From Phycisphaeraceae bacterium (GTDB lineage: Bacteria > Planctomycetota > Phycisphaerae > Phycisphaerales > UBA1924), in contig JACKHA010000003.1 of assembly GCA_020639215.1 (NCBI GenBank), positions 1 to 64,000 on the forward strand: 64,000 bases of DNA, given 5' to 3'. Made by a program: the position numbers and the translations under genes. The first letter of the stretch is position 1. Each line of letters begins with the position of its first letter. Below, in pieces: positions 34,242 to 42,437 of the stretch. The notes below the pieces were generated by a model. The model saw only the letters and a list, made by a program, of their open reading frames with translations, had not been told where the DNA came from and searched no databases.

Positions 34242-35190
34242 ATGAACACCCGTCTCATTCGAGCCGGCGCGATGCTCATCGCGCTCACCGGTCTGGCCTG
34301 CTCCGCCAGCGCCCAGTGGTGCGACGACTTCGATTCCTACGGCGCCGGCGCGCTCGGCGGCGTCAACAACTGGCAGGGCTGGGACGGCGTCGCCGCCGCC
34401 CAGGGCGTCGTCAGCACCGCCCAGGCCCGCTCCGGCGCCAACTCCATGCAGATCGATCTGGGCATCGACGCCGTGGCCAACTACGGCGCCGGCACGATCG
34501 CCTCGGGCGCCTGGGAGTTCCGCGCCTGGCAGTACATCCCGTCGTCCTGGCTCTCGGCCCTTCCGGACCAGACGACCTACTTCCTGCTCCTGAACGAGTA
34601 CAACGACGGCGGCCCATACTGCTGGGCCCTCCAGCTCGAGTTCGATTCGTTCACCGACACCGTCCGCGACTTCGACAACCGCCCGCTGAGCGTCGAAGTC
34701 CCCATCGTGCCCGACCAGTGGGTCGAGATCGTCGTTGCGTTCGACCTGACCGCCGACACCATCGTCGCCACCTACAACGGCACGCAGGTCTGCGACGGCC
34801 CCTGGAACTTCCCGGCCAACTGCACCGCGGGCGCACTCGACCCGAACGAGCTGCAGTGCCTCGACCTCTACGCCAGCAACTCGTCGCCCGTCTACTACGA
34901 CGACCTCACCCTCCTGCCCGACGGCGGGGCCTGCCCCGGCGGCCCGGTCTGCGAGCCCGACCTCACCACCGGCGCTATCCCCGGCCAGCCCGGCTACTGG
35001 CGTGCCCAACGGCGTGCTCAACAACGACGACTTCTTCTACTACCTCGCCCAGTTTGCCGCCGGCAACCTCGCCGAGGCCGACCTGACCACCGGCGCCATC
35101 GCCGGACAGCCCGGCTACGGCGTCCCGAACGGCATCCTCAACAACGACGACTTCTTCTACTACCTGGCCATCTTCGCCGCCGGCTGCTGA
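34242..35190 (+). pseudogene. secreted GC-dockerin protein, frameshifted between dockerin units
   Basis: Signal peptide (about 1-24, ending SASAQ) then a jelly-roll-like domain of about 200 residues (WCDDFDSYGAG, WEFRAWQYIPSSW) and the beginning of the first dockerin-like unit DLTTGAIPGQPGY. After the TAC codon at 34995-34997 an extra T (34998) shifts the frame; the rest of the tail (GVPNGVLNNDDFFYY, a second complete unit and the terminal AAGC) continues in the next frame up to a TGA at 35188-35190. Without the shift the protein would be about 315 residues like its two relatives. Sequencing error, programmed shift and true inactivation are all possible. Confidence 0.75.
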
Positions 35191-35237
35191 GCCAACCGCT
35201 CACCTCCCTCGGCCAGTCACCGCTGCGCCGATACCCA

Positions 35238-35280
35238 ACGCCCGAGACCCGCAATCCGTTGTGGGTCTCGGGCGTTTGTC
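35238..35280 (+). terminator. hairpin terminator after the third GC-dockerin gene
   Basis: A 13-bp perfect stem (ACGCCCGAGACCC with GGGTCTCGGGCGT) around a 12-base loop is followed by TTGTCC. It lies 47 bases after the stop; the T-tract is short. Confidence 0.65.
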
Positions 35281-35315
35281 CATGCGCTCCCGCCGTCCGA
35301 CGTCTGGAGCACGCC

Positions 35316-35533
35316 ATGACCTTGCGCCAGGCTTCCGCCCGTCTCGCCTTCGCCGGCCCCACCTCGGCGTCTGCGACCTGACCACCGGTGCGATCCCACC
35401 ACGGCCCAGCGACGGCGTGCCCGACAGCCCGCTCAACAGCAGCGACTGCTTCGACGACCTGAACCTGTTTGGCACGGGTGCCGACGTGATCGCCCCGCCT
35501 TCGCCATCGCCGCCCGGGTCCGTCTTGCGATGA
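35316..35533 (+). pseudogene. remnant of a GC-dockerin protein
   Basis: From an ATG at 35316 one frame gives about 20 residues (MTLRQASARLAFAGPTSASA) and then stops; the next frame takes over with CDLTTGAIPPRPSDGVP followed by PLNSSDCFDDLNLF, clearly a worn dockerin-like unit, and ends in a TGA at 35531-35533. The folded domain between signal and dockerin tail is missing. It lies 125 bases after the frameshifted gene and is best read as a degraded tandem duplicate. The remaining 35534-35709 holds nothing recognisable. Confidence 0.6.
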
Positions 35534-35709
35534 TCCGGGACATGTTCGCACTCGCTTCGGCAGCTCGATCCCCGGAACCGGGTCCGATCGAGCAGATTGG
35601 CATTGTGTCTCGACGCCGCTGATGAAGCCAGGGTTGAGCGGGCGTGAAATCGCCGCTATCTTCCCGCCCCGCGCGACAGCGCAACTCGTGGGCCAGGGAA
35701 GGACCCGAC

Positions 35710-36111
35710 ATGCTCGTGCTCGTCGTCTCGACCGGACTGATCGTCATCGGCTGCGACGCCGTCCTCATCGACAACACGCCCTTCGCCGCCGCCCAGCACC
35801 GCCTCGGCGTCAACACCGTCTGGGTGCGCAACGACCCAGCGGGATACCGCATCCCGCTCACGCCCTGCGACACCCGCACCATCCGCATGTTCGGCCACGC
35901 CGCCGATCCCGAGTTCCCGAACCGCCAGGTCCGGCTCCTCAGCCAGTACACCTACCGCCCCGGCGACATCAACATGGACGGGCTCGAGAACCCAGACGAC
36001 ATCGTCGACTTCGTCAGCCGCCCGTACGACTACAACCTCGACGGCTTCCTCGACTCGCGCGACTTCGTCGCCATCATGGACGCCATCTTCCACCCCGTCC
36101 TGTGCGAGTGA
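35710..36111 (+). CDS. small exported protein with a type I dockerin-like domain
   Basis: A 133-residue protein beginning with a hydrophobic stretch MLVLVVSTGLIVIGC that could be a lipoprotein signal (Cys15) or an ordinary signal peptide. The C-terminal 45 residues hold two calcium-loop segments with F-hand spacing: DINMDGLENPDDIVDF and DYNLDGFLDSRDFVAI, the layout of dockerin type I. This differs from the GC-type tail in the neighbouring genes. GGAAGGA precedes the ATG. No cohesin is seen in the window. der follows in an overlapping-free arrangement 86 bases downstream. Confidence 0.7.
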   Translation: MLVLVVSTGLIVIGCDAVLIDNTPFAAAQHRLGVNTVWVRNDPAGYRIPLTPCDTRTIRMFGHAADPEFPNRQVRLLSQYTYRPGDINMDGLENPDDIVDFVSRPYDYNLDGFLDSRDFVAIMDAIFHPVLCE

Positions 36112-36197
36112 CGCCCGCCCCCGCCGGTGTGCCCCGGGGCCCGCCACTCCCGCCGCCGGAACCGGGCGACGCCGCGCCCAACCTACGATCCCCCCGA

Positions 36198-37874
36198 ATG
36201 CCAGTCCCACGCGTCGCAATCGTCGGCCGGCCAAACGTCGGCAAGTCCTCGCTGCTCAACATGCTCGCCGCGCGGAAGGTCTCCATCGTGGACCCCACGC
36301 CCGGCGTCACGCGCGACCGCGTCTCCGCACTGGTCGAACTCACCTCCGAGGACGCCCTCTCCACCCGACTGGTCGAGTTCACCGACACCGGCGGCTACGG
36401 CGTCTACGTCGCCGAGGACGGACGCTACGACGAGGTCGGCAACGACCTGGCCAGCCTCACCGACGACGTCGAGTTCCAGATCGCCGAGGCCGTCGAGAAC
36501 GCCGACATGGTCCTGCTCTGCATCGACTGCCAGGCCGGCATCACCCCCCAGGACCAGGAGATCGCCCGCCTGCTCCGCGAGCAACGCCTCGGGCAGCGCC
36601 GCACCCCCGGGCGACGCGTGCCCGTCCACGTGCTGGCCACGAAGTGCGACGGCCCGAAGTGGGAGACCCACGCCCTCGAGATCGCCGCCCTCGGCTTCGG
36701 CGAGCCGCTCATGTGCTCGGCCGCCAACAACTACCTCCGCCGCTCCCTGGTCGAGCAGCTCCACGACATCGTCCCGCACGTCGACGACGAGCGGGCCGAG
36801 CCCGAGGCCGACCTCAAGATCGCCATCATCGGCAAGCGCAACGCCGGCAAGAGCACGCTGGTCAACGCCCTGGCCGGGCGACCGCGCGTGATCGTCTCAG
36901 AGATCCCCGGCACGACCCGCGACGCCGTCGACGTCCGCATCGAACGCGACGGACGCTCCATCCTCGCGATCGACACCGCAGGCCTGCGCCGCAAGAAGTC
37001 GTTCCAGGGCGCCATCGAGCACTACGCCTACGACCGCCTCAAGCAGGCCGTCTCCCGCTGCGACGTGGTCCTGCTGCTCGTCGACGCGGCCGAACCGACC
37101 AGCCAGGTCGACGAGCAGCTCGCCTGGATGGTCCAACGCTCGTTCAAGCCCGTCGTGCTGGTGCTCAACAAGTGGGACATTGCCGAGGGCCGCAAGAACG
37201 CCAAGGGCCAATCCGTCGGCCCCGAAGCCTTCGAGGAGTACCTCCGCAAGGAGTTCAAGGGCCTGCCCTTCGCCCCCATCGCCATCATCGCGGCCCGCGA
37301 CGGGACCAACATCGAAGAAACGATCGAACTGGCCTTCGACTTGAAACGCCAGGCCCAGAGCCGCATCGGGACCGGCGAGCTCAACCGCCTCGTGCGCGAC
37401 ATCGTCGAACGCCAGGGCCCCTCCAGCGGCTCGGGCGTGCACACCAAGGTCTTCTACGCCGCCCAGATCCGCAGCGAGCCGCCGACGATTGTGCTGGTCG
37501 TCAACCACCCCGACCTGTTCAAGCCGAACTACATGCGGTTCCTCGAGAACCGCCTCCGCGAGATCGTGCCCTTCGGCGAGATCCCGTTCCGAATCGTTGT
37601 CCGCGCCAAGCGCCGCGACGAGGATGGCCTCCGCGAGCCCGACCGAGGCCGCGAGGCCGAGGGCACGCCCGCACGCGACACGGGCACCATCGACGCCGAA
37701 GCCGTCCGCGCGGCCATCGTCTCCGGCGCCGCGAGCGACCCCGACGCGGGTGCCCCCGACGCGTTCGCCCTCGAAGGCGTCAGCCGCGAGGAACTCGAGG
37801 AGATCCTGGCGGACCTGCCGGACGATGCGGACGCGTACTTCGAGGATGGGGCGGGGGACGACGACGAGAAGTGA
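36198..37874 (+). CDS. der: ribosome-associated GTPase Der
   Basis: A 558-residue protein with two tandem GTPase domains: P-loop GRPNVGKSS (10-18) and GKRNAGKST (about 212-220), DTGG and DTAG switch II motifs, NKWD in the second domain, and a KH-like C-terminal domain. It acts in 50S subunit assembly. The first domain has TKCD in place of NKxD and carries an insertion (EDGRYDEVGNDL). The C-terminus has about 100 extra residues, ending in an acidic segment, making it longer than the usual 440-490. ATG at 36198 directly precedes the conserved VAIVGRPNVGK. Confidence 0.93.
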   Translation: MPVPRVAIVGRPNVGKSSLLNMLAARKVSIVDPTPGVTRDRVSALVELTSEDALSTRLVEFTDTGGYGVYVAEDGRYDEVGNDLASLTDDVEFQIAEAVENADMVLLCIDCQAGITPQDQEIARLLREQRLGQRRTPGRRVPVHVLATKCDGPKWETHALEIAALGFGEPLMCSAANNYLRRSLVEQLHDIVPHVDDERAEPEADLKIAIIGKRNAGKSTLVNALAGRPRVIVSEIPGTTRDAVDVRIERDGRSILAIDTAGLRRKKSFQGAIEHYAYDRLKQAVSRCDVVLLLVDAAEPTSQVDEQLAWMVQRSFKPVVLVLNKWDIAEGRKNAKGQSVGPEAFEEYLRKEFKGLPFAPIAIIAARDGTNIEETIELAFDLKRQAQSRIGTGELNRLVRDIVERQGPSSGSGVHTKVFYAAQIRSEPPTIVLVVNHPDLFKPNYMRFLENRLREIVPFGEIPFRIVVRAKRRDEDGLREPDRGREAEGTPARDTGTIDAEAVRAAIVSGAASDPDAGAPDAFALEGVSREELEEILADLPDDADAYFEDGAGDDDEK

Positions 37875-37904
37875 GCGATCGAGGCACGTTCGTTCCGCCG
37901 TGGC

Positions 37905-38414
37905 CTACGCCGCACCGCCCGATTGCGCATCCCGCACCCGTTGGATCGCACGCAACTGCGCGAGCGACTCCTGGTCCTTCACACGCTTGATGTGCTCCTT
38001 GACGCGGATCAGGTCGCGCACGCTCATCGTCGGCGTCTCGACGCCGTTGAGCGGATACGACTCCGCGCCCGCCGCCACCTGCTCGTAATCGCCCAGCGGC
38101 TCGACGTGCCCAAGCAGATCGAGCGGCCCAAGATCGGTCTCGAACGTGAAGTTCGACCCCATCTCCAGCGTCCGCGCGTCGGCCCGGAACGGCAGGTCCG
38201 CAGGCGCGCCCCGCAGCCGCGGGTGCAACTCCGCCAGCGCCGCCTCCAGGCGCCGAAGATTCTCCGGCGAGCGCCGGTAGCACAAGTCGGTGTCGTACGT
38301 GACGCGCGGGCTGCCGTGTAACGTCTCGGCCTGTCCGCCGATCACGACGAACTCAACGCCGTGGCGCTGCATGATCCGGCAGAACTCCTCCAGCGGGCTG
38401 AGGGCTTCGTCCAT
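37905..38414 (-). CDS. nucleotidyltransferase-fold protein (AbiEii/DUF6036-like)
   Basis: A 169-residue protein with a nucleotidyltransferase core: EFVVIGGQAETLHGSPRVTYDTDLCY, where the GGxxxxxHG and TxDxD-like segment matches toxin-type or DUF6036 nucleotidyltransferases. A helical C-terminal part follows with VRDLIRVKEHIKRVKD. It is the last gene of a minus-strand run that begins with nfu and mutY and is preceded at 27 bases by a small protein that may be its partner. ATG at 38414; a TTG at 38426 would add four residues. Confidence 0.75.
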   Translation of the reverse strand: MDEALSPLEEFCRIMQRHGVEFVVIGGQAETLHGSPRVTYDTDLCYRRSPENLRRLEAALAELHPRLRGAPADLPFRADARTLEMGSNFTFETDLGPLDLLGHVEPLGDYEQVAAGAESYPLNGVETPTMSVRDLIRVKEHIKRVKDQESLAQLRAIQRVRDAQSGGAA

Positions 38415-38441
38415 GGCTGGCTCCAACCCGAGCGGCCGTGC

Positions 38442-38708
38442 TCAGTCCGATTGTTCCCCGCGGCGCCGGGCCCGAGCCTCCTGACCGATCCGCTGCAGCC
38501 GCAATGCCGAGCGTCGCGCGCGATCCATCCGCCGCAATCGCTGCTCCGGCGTCAGCCGCAACGCCTCCCGGATCAACGTCAGATCAACCCCATTCTCATC
38601 CTGCTCGGGCCACGCCACAAACCCGCCGGCCGCTCCATCGCGCGAGCCTTCGGCCTCTCCACCCGCCGGTGGCCGCTCGTTCCCGCTTTGGCCGGACTCC
38701 GCGCTCAT
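38442..38708 (-). CDS. small conserved hypothetical protein, partner candidate of the nucleotidyltransferase
   Basis: An 88-residue protein. The first 30 residues are polar and variable; residues 40-75 read VDLTLIREALRLTPEQRLRR and continue as a predicted amphipathic helix with Arg-rich end. It is not recognised as a named family. It starts 8 bases after the mutY stop and ends 27 bases before the nucleotidyltransferase start, suggesting a two-gene module such as an antitoxin or adaptor. The upstream open frame (to 38858) overlaps mutY and is rejected. Confidence 0.55.
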   Translation of the reverse strand: MSAESGQSGNERPPAGGEAEGSRDGAAGGFVAWPEQDENGVDLTLIREALRLTPEQRLRRMDRARRSALRLQRIGQEARARRRGEQSD

Positions 38709-38716
38709 CACCCCCA

Positions 38717-39937
38717 CTATACCTGACCCTCCGCCGTCGCCGCCATCCCAGTCGCCCTCTGCTTCACCTCCACCATCCCGCCGAACCCAATCTCCCTCAC
38801 AATCCGCCGCTGCGGGCTCGACATCGCCAGCCCCATCGCCTCTTCCGACCCAACCCAACGCCGCTCCCCCGGGCCCCCGCCGCGAGCAAGCGCCGCCGCC
38901 CGCTCAGCCCCGCACACCACCCGGCGCACATCGAACTCGAACAACCGATGGCTCGTCTGGTGCTCGAACCCCAGCACCCGCCGTCCCACCGCACCGCTCG
39001 CCCACCGGCGCACCGCCACCGCGCTCGCCTTCGTCGCCCCCTCCAACGTCGGCGCCTGCCACATCCCCTCCCACATCCGCCCGCCCGCCGCCGCACCCTC
39101 GCGCTTCCCAGCCACGCCGCCCCCGCCCGAACCACGCCGCTCCACCAGCACCCGCCCCCTCCCATCGACCGCCACCAGCACCACCGCCCACACCCGCGGC
39201 GTCTGGCCCCGCACCTTCGCCGTCGGGATCTCTTCCTGTCGCCCATCCCGCCTCGCCTCGCACACCCCCGCCAGGGGGCACACCCCGCACCCCGGCCGCC
39301 GCGGCGTACACACCACCGCCCCCAACTCCATCAACCCCTCATTGAATCTGCCCGGCGACGCCGCCACGCCCACAAGCGCCTCGGCCCGTTCCCAGCACCA
39401 CGCCTGCGACTCGCGATCACCGGCCGCCCCCTCCCGCCCACTCACCCGCATCAGCACCCGTGCCACATTCCCATCCACGATCGCCTCGCGCTGCCCGAAC
39501 GCCATCGATGCCACCGCACCGCCCGTGTACCGCCCGACACCCGGCAGCGCCAGCAACTCGGCCAGCGTCCCCGGCACCCGCCCGCCGTGCCGCTCCACGA
39601 TCGCCACCGCCGCCTCACGCAGCAGCCGCGCCCGCCGGTAATACCCCAGCCCGCTCCACATCGCCAGCACGTCGTGCTCGCCCGCCGCCTCCATCGCCGC
39701 CGGCGTCGGGAATCGCGCCATGAACGCCCCGAACCGCTCCGCCACACGCCCGATCTGCGTCTGCTGGGCCATGATCTCGCTGACCAGCGACGCCCACGCC
39801 TCCCGAGGCTCGGTCCGCCAGGGCAGCGCCCGCGCGTTCGCGCCAAACCAACGCTCGACCGCCCGAACCAACGCGACATCGCCGCGCCCCCGCGCGTCAA
39901 CGCTCCCGCGCCGCCCCACTCCCTCACCCCTGCCCAC
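38717..39937 (-). CDS. mutY: A/G-specific adenine glycosylase
   Basis: A 406-residue DNA repair enzyme that removes adenine mispaired with 8-oxoguanine. Seen are QQTQIGRVAERF, the helix-hairpin-helix LPGVGRYTGGAVASMAFGQ with catalytic Asp in IVDGNVARVL, and the [4Fe-4S] ligands C-x6-C-x2-C-x5-C (CTPRRPGCGVCPLAGVC). A NUDIX-like C-terminal domain follows (AVVLVAVDGRGRVLVERR). The GTG start overlaps the end of the Nfu-N gene by 14 bases, so the cluster protein and this cluster-containing enzyme are probably coexpressed. Confidence 0.92.
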   Translation of the reverse strand: MGRGEGVGRRGSVDARGRGDVALVRAVERWFGANARALPWRTEPREAWASLVSEIMAQQTQIGRVAERFGAFMARFPTPAAMEAAGEHDVLAMWSGLGYYRRARLLREAAVAIVERHGGRVPGTLAELLALPGVGRYTGGAVASMAFGQREAIVDGNVARVLMRVSGREGAAGDRESQAWCWERAEALVGVAASPGRFNEGLMELGAVVCTPRRPGCGVCPLAGVCEARRDGRQEEIPTAKVRGQTPRVWAVVLVAVDGRGRVLVERRGSGGGGVAGKREGAAAGGRMWEGMWQAPTLEGATKASAVAVRRWASGAVGRRVLGFEHQTSHRLFEFDVRRVVCGAERAAALARGGGPGERRWVGSEEAMGLAMSSPQRRIVREIGFGGMVEVKQRATGMAATAEGQV

Positions 39938-40190
39938 GCAGCACCCGCTTCACGCCCGTCTTGATCGGCCCCCACGCCGCGTCGCCCGCCTTGCCCACCG
40001 TGATGAACGACCTGTGCACCAGCACATTCGTCACCCCGGGAATGGCGAACAGCGCCGCCGCCAGCGGGTCGCCCGCCGCCTGCTCGGCCCGGAAATACGA
40101 CCGCGGCTCCTCGGTGGGCGCGGGGCTGACCACGCACTTGATCGCATTGGGGTTCGGCGTGGGCTCGAACGCCGTCACCGTGAACGACAT
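39924..40190 (-). CDS. Nfu/NifU N-terminal-domain protein
   Basis: An 88-residue stand-alone Nfu N-terminal domain. The family signature is clear: PTPNPNAIKCVV at about 11-22, then FRAEQAAGDPLAAALFAIPGVTNVLV and the end WGPIKTGVKRVL. The domain accompanies the Cys-containing NifU C-terminal domain in iron-sulfur carriers; here the CxxC domain is absent. It starts at 40190 and overlaps the mutY start. A role in delivering iron-sulfur clusters to MutY is plausible but only inferred from position. Confidence 0.85.
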   Translation of the reverse strand: MSFTVTAFEPTPNPNAIKCVVSPAPTEEPRSYFRAEQAAGDPLAAALFAIPGVTNVLVHRSFITVGKAGDAAWGPIKTGVKRVLRGQG

Positions 40191-40390
40191 GCGCCGATCG
40201 TACCAGCCCTTCAACCACCGATCGCACATGCCGCGAACCAGGCCTCTACGGGGCTTGAGCCCTGTCGCCTCGCGAGGGGCCGTCCCGCCGCACGACTACA
40301 CTGGTCCGAGCCGACTCGCCCCAGCGCAACCGCCTTGTCGGGCCGGTCTTGGGTCCGGACCACACGCCCTCCCTCTGCCGCCCAACACAC

Positions 40391-41338
40391 GTGAACTCAC
40401 TGCTCGACAACATCAGAGGCGTCATCGCCCGCCTCGGGTCCTACGACCCGTGGGAGGTCGCGTTCGAGCTGCTGATCATCTGGGTCGGCGTCTACGCCAT
40501 CACCCGCTTCGTCCAGGGCACCCGCGCCGCCGGCGCGCTCAAAGGCCTTCTTGTCCTGCTCGTCCTGCTCACGCTCGTCGGGCGCGTCCTGGCGGGCGAC
40601 GACACCTTCCCACGCCTCCGGTTCCTCTACGACCGACTCCTGACCGTCGTCGCCGTCGGCCTGATCGTCATCTTCGCCCCCGAGCTCCGCCGCGCCGCCA
40701 TCCGCATCGGCGAGGCCCCCTTCTTCCGCTCGACACCGGGCGAGATCGCCGCCCTGGTCGACGAGGTCGCCGAGGCCTGCAAGTTCCTCTCCAAAGCCCG
40801 CTTCGGCGCGATCATGGTCTTCGAACGCCAGATCGGACTCCAGGCCGTCATCGAGAGCGCCACCAGAATCAACGCCGACGTCACCGCCCGCCTGCTCCAG
40901 ACCATCTTCTACCCCGGCTCGGCCCTGCACGACCTGGCCGTCGTCATCAAGGGCGGCCGCATCGCCGCCGCCAGCGTCCAGCTCCCCCTGGCCGACCCCG
41001 CGGAGATGCCCGATCCAAACCTCGGCTCCCGCCACCGCGCCGCCGTCGGCATCTCCCGCGACTGCGACGCCGTCGTCGTGATCGTCAGCGAGGAGACCGG
41101 CGCCATCCGCATCGCCGAACGCGGACGCCTCTCCGCCCCGCTCGAGATCGAGGACCTCAAGGCCCAGCTCTCCAAGCGCCTCGAGGCCCCCGCCGCCCAG
41201 AAACGAAGACGCCTGGCCGCCACCGACGACGACGCACCCACGGAGCTCGACGCGGACCGCCGCACCGAATCACCCGATTCATCCGAAGATTCGCTCAGCG
41301 GCGAGGCCGGTTTGCCCACGACGGCGGAGAAAGCCTGA
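40391..41338 (+). CDS. cdaA: diadenylate cyclase CdaA
   Basis: A 315-residue membrane enzyme making cyclic di-AMP from ATP. Three hydrophobic helices occupy about 25-95, then the DAC domain: EACKFLSKARFGAIMVFER and the RHR motif at 214-216 in GSRHRAAVG. The usual DGA motif reads HDLA (Asp181-Leu182-Ala183), so the glycine is replaced by leucine. The C-terminal 75 residues are acidic and variable. GTG at 40391 is used because the conserved N-terminus begins there; ATG at 40349 would add 14 residues. The CdaR gene follows after 18 bases. Confidence 0.87.
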   Translation: MNSLLDNIRGVIARLGSYDPWEVAFELLIIWVGVYAITRFVQGTRAAGALKGLLVLLVLLTLVGRVLAGDDTFPRLRFLYDRLLTVVAVGLIVIFAPELRRAAIRIGEAPFFRSTPGEIAALVDEVAEACKFLSKARFGAIMVFERQIGLQAVIESATRINADVTARLLQTIFYPGSALHDLAVVIKGGRIAAASVQLPLADPAEMPDPNLGSRHRAAVGISRDCDAVVVIVSEETGAIRIAERGRLSAPLEIEDLKAQLSKRLEAPAAQKRRRLAATDDDAPTELDADRRTESPDSSEDSLSGEAGLPTTAEKA

Positions 41339-41356
41339 CCAGCCCGGATACCCCAC

Positions 41357-42415
41357 ATGCTCAAGGGCCTGCCCACCATCCTGATTGTCACCGCCGTCGC
41401 CTCCGCCATCTGGATCGTCGCCGAGGCCGAGAGCATCCGCGAGGAATCCCTCAGCCGAGTCGTCAGCATCAACGCCACGCCCGCCAGCGGCGCCATCGCC
41501 CGCGCCGACACGGCCCACCCGTGGACCGGCGCCGTCTCCATCACACTCGACGGCTCCACCAGCGCCCTGGACACACTCGCCCGCGCCCTCGAGCAGAACA
41601 TCCCCCTCAGCCCGGGCCACGGCCTGCCCGTCGTCCCAGGCGTCTACCAGATCGACCTCCGCGACGCGCTCGAGTCACTCCCCATCTTCCGGGACGCCGG
41701 CGTCACCATCCGCCAGGTCGATCCCCCGGAAGTCTGGGTCGAGGTCGCCGAGCACGAAATCAGGCAGGTCCAGGTCGCCGTCGACACCTCCGACCTCAAC
41801 CTCGAAGCAACGCCCACCATCGACCCACCCACCGTCACCATCGCCGGCCCCAAGCACCTGATCGACCGCCTCACCGCCGCGAGCGTCGCCACCGTCACCA
41901 TTCCCGCCGAGGTGCGTCAGGGCCTCGTGCCCGGCCAGCCCCGCACGCTCCAGAGCCTCCGCCCACGCCTGCCCGCCGAGATCCCGATCGCCGAGTTCTG
42001 GGGGTCCGATTCCATCACCCCCTCGACCGTCAGCGTCACCCTCACCCCGCGCGTCATCCTCCGAAGCCACACCGTGCCCGGCGTCAGCGTCCTGCTCAGC
42101 ATCCCGCCCGTCGACTACAACGAGTGGGAGATCCAGGTCCCCGAGAACGACCGCTTCCTCCGCGACGTCACCCTCACCGGTCCCAGCGACATCATCTCGC
42201 AATACGAACGGGGCGAGCGCCGCCTCGAAGCCACCGTCCGCCTCCTCTTCCAGGACCTCGAAGCCGCACTCGCTGCGGGTGGAACGATCACCAGAGAGGC
42301 CGACATCGGCCCCCTGCCAACCGGCGTCACCGCCCAGTGCGACGACAAGTTCGTCCAGGTCACGGTCCAGCGACGCGACCAGACCGCCCAGGTGCCCACC
42401 GCCAGCGAGAACTGA
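41357..42415 (+). CDS. cdaR: YbbR-domain protein, CdaR-type regulator of diadenylate cyclase
   Basis: A 352-residue protein with one N-terminal membrane helix (about 6-22) and a chain of YbbR-like beta domains exposed outside the membrane (for example PTVTIAGPKHLIDRL and VTLTGPSDIISQYE). In other bacteria the same pair, cdaA-cdaR, is conserved and CdaR modulates cyclase activity at the membrane. The 18-base spacing and common direction support this. Sequence identity to characterised CdaR is not claimed. No glmM, the usual third gene, is present. Confidence 0.8.
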   Translation: MLKGLPTILIVTAVASAIWIVAEAESIREESLSRVVSINATPASGAIARADTAHPWTGAVSITLDGSTSALDTLARALEQNIPLSPGHGLPVVPGVYQIDLRDALESLPIFRDAGVTIRQVDPPEVWVEVAEHEIRQVQVAVDTSDLNLEATPTIDPPTVTIAGPKHLIDRLTAASVATVTIPAEVRQGLVPGQPRTLQSLRPRLPAEIPIAEFWGSDSITPSTVSVTLTPRVILRSHTVPGVSVLLSIPPVDYNEWEIQVPENDRFLRDVTLTGPSDIISQYERGERRLEATVRLLFQDLEAALAAGGTITREADIGPLPTGVTAQCDDKFVQVTVQRRDQTAQVPTASEN

Positions 42416-42437
42416 TCGCTCGCCAACAGATCGCGGG

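Noticed and set aside
34242..35381. Full-length reading of the third dockerin gene in one frame
   Set aside because: After 34998 this frame gives Arg-rich sequence, whereas the shifted frame restores the dockerin units; the frame change is the better explanation.
40297..40302. TACACT upstream of cdaA as a -10 element
   Set aside because: The nearest TTGAGC is 36 bases upstream, too far for a sigma-70 promoter.
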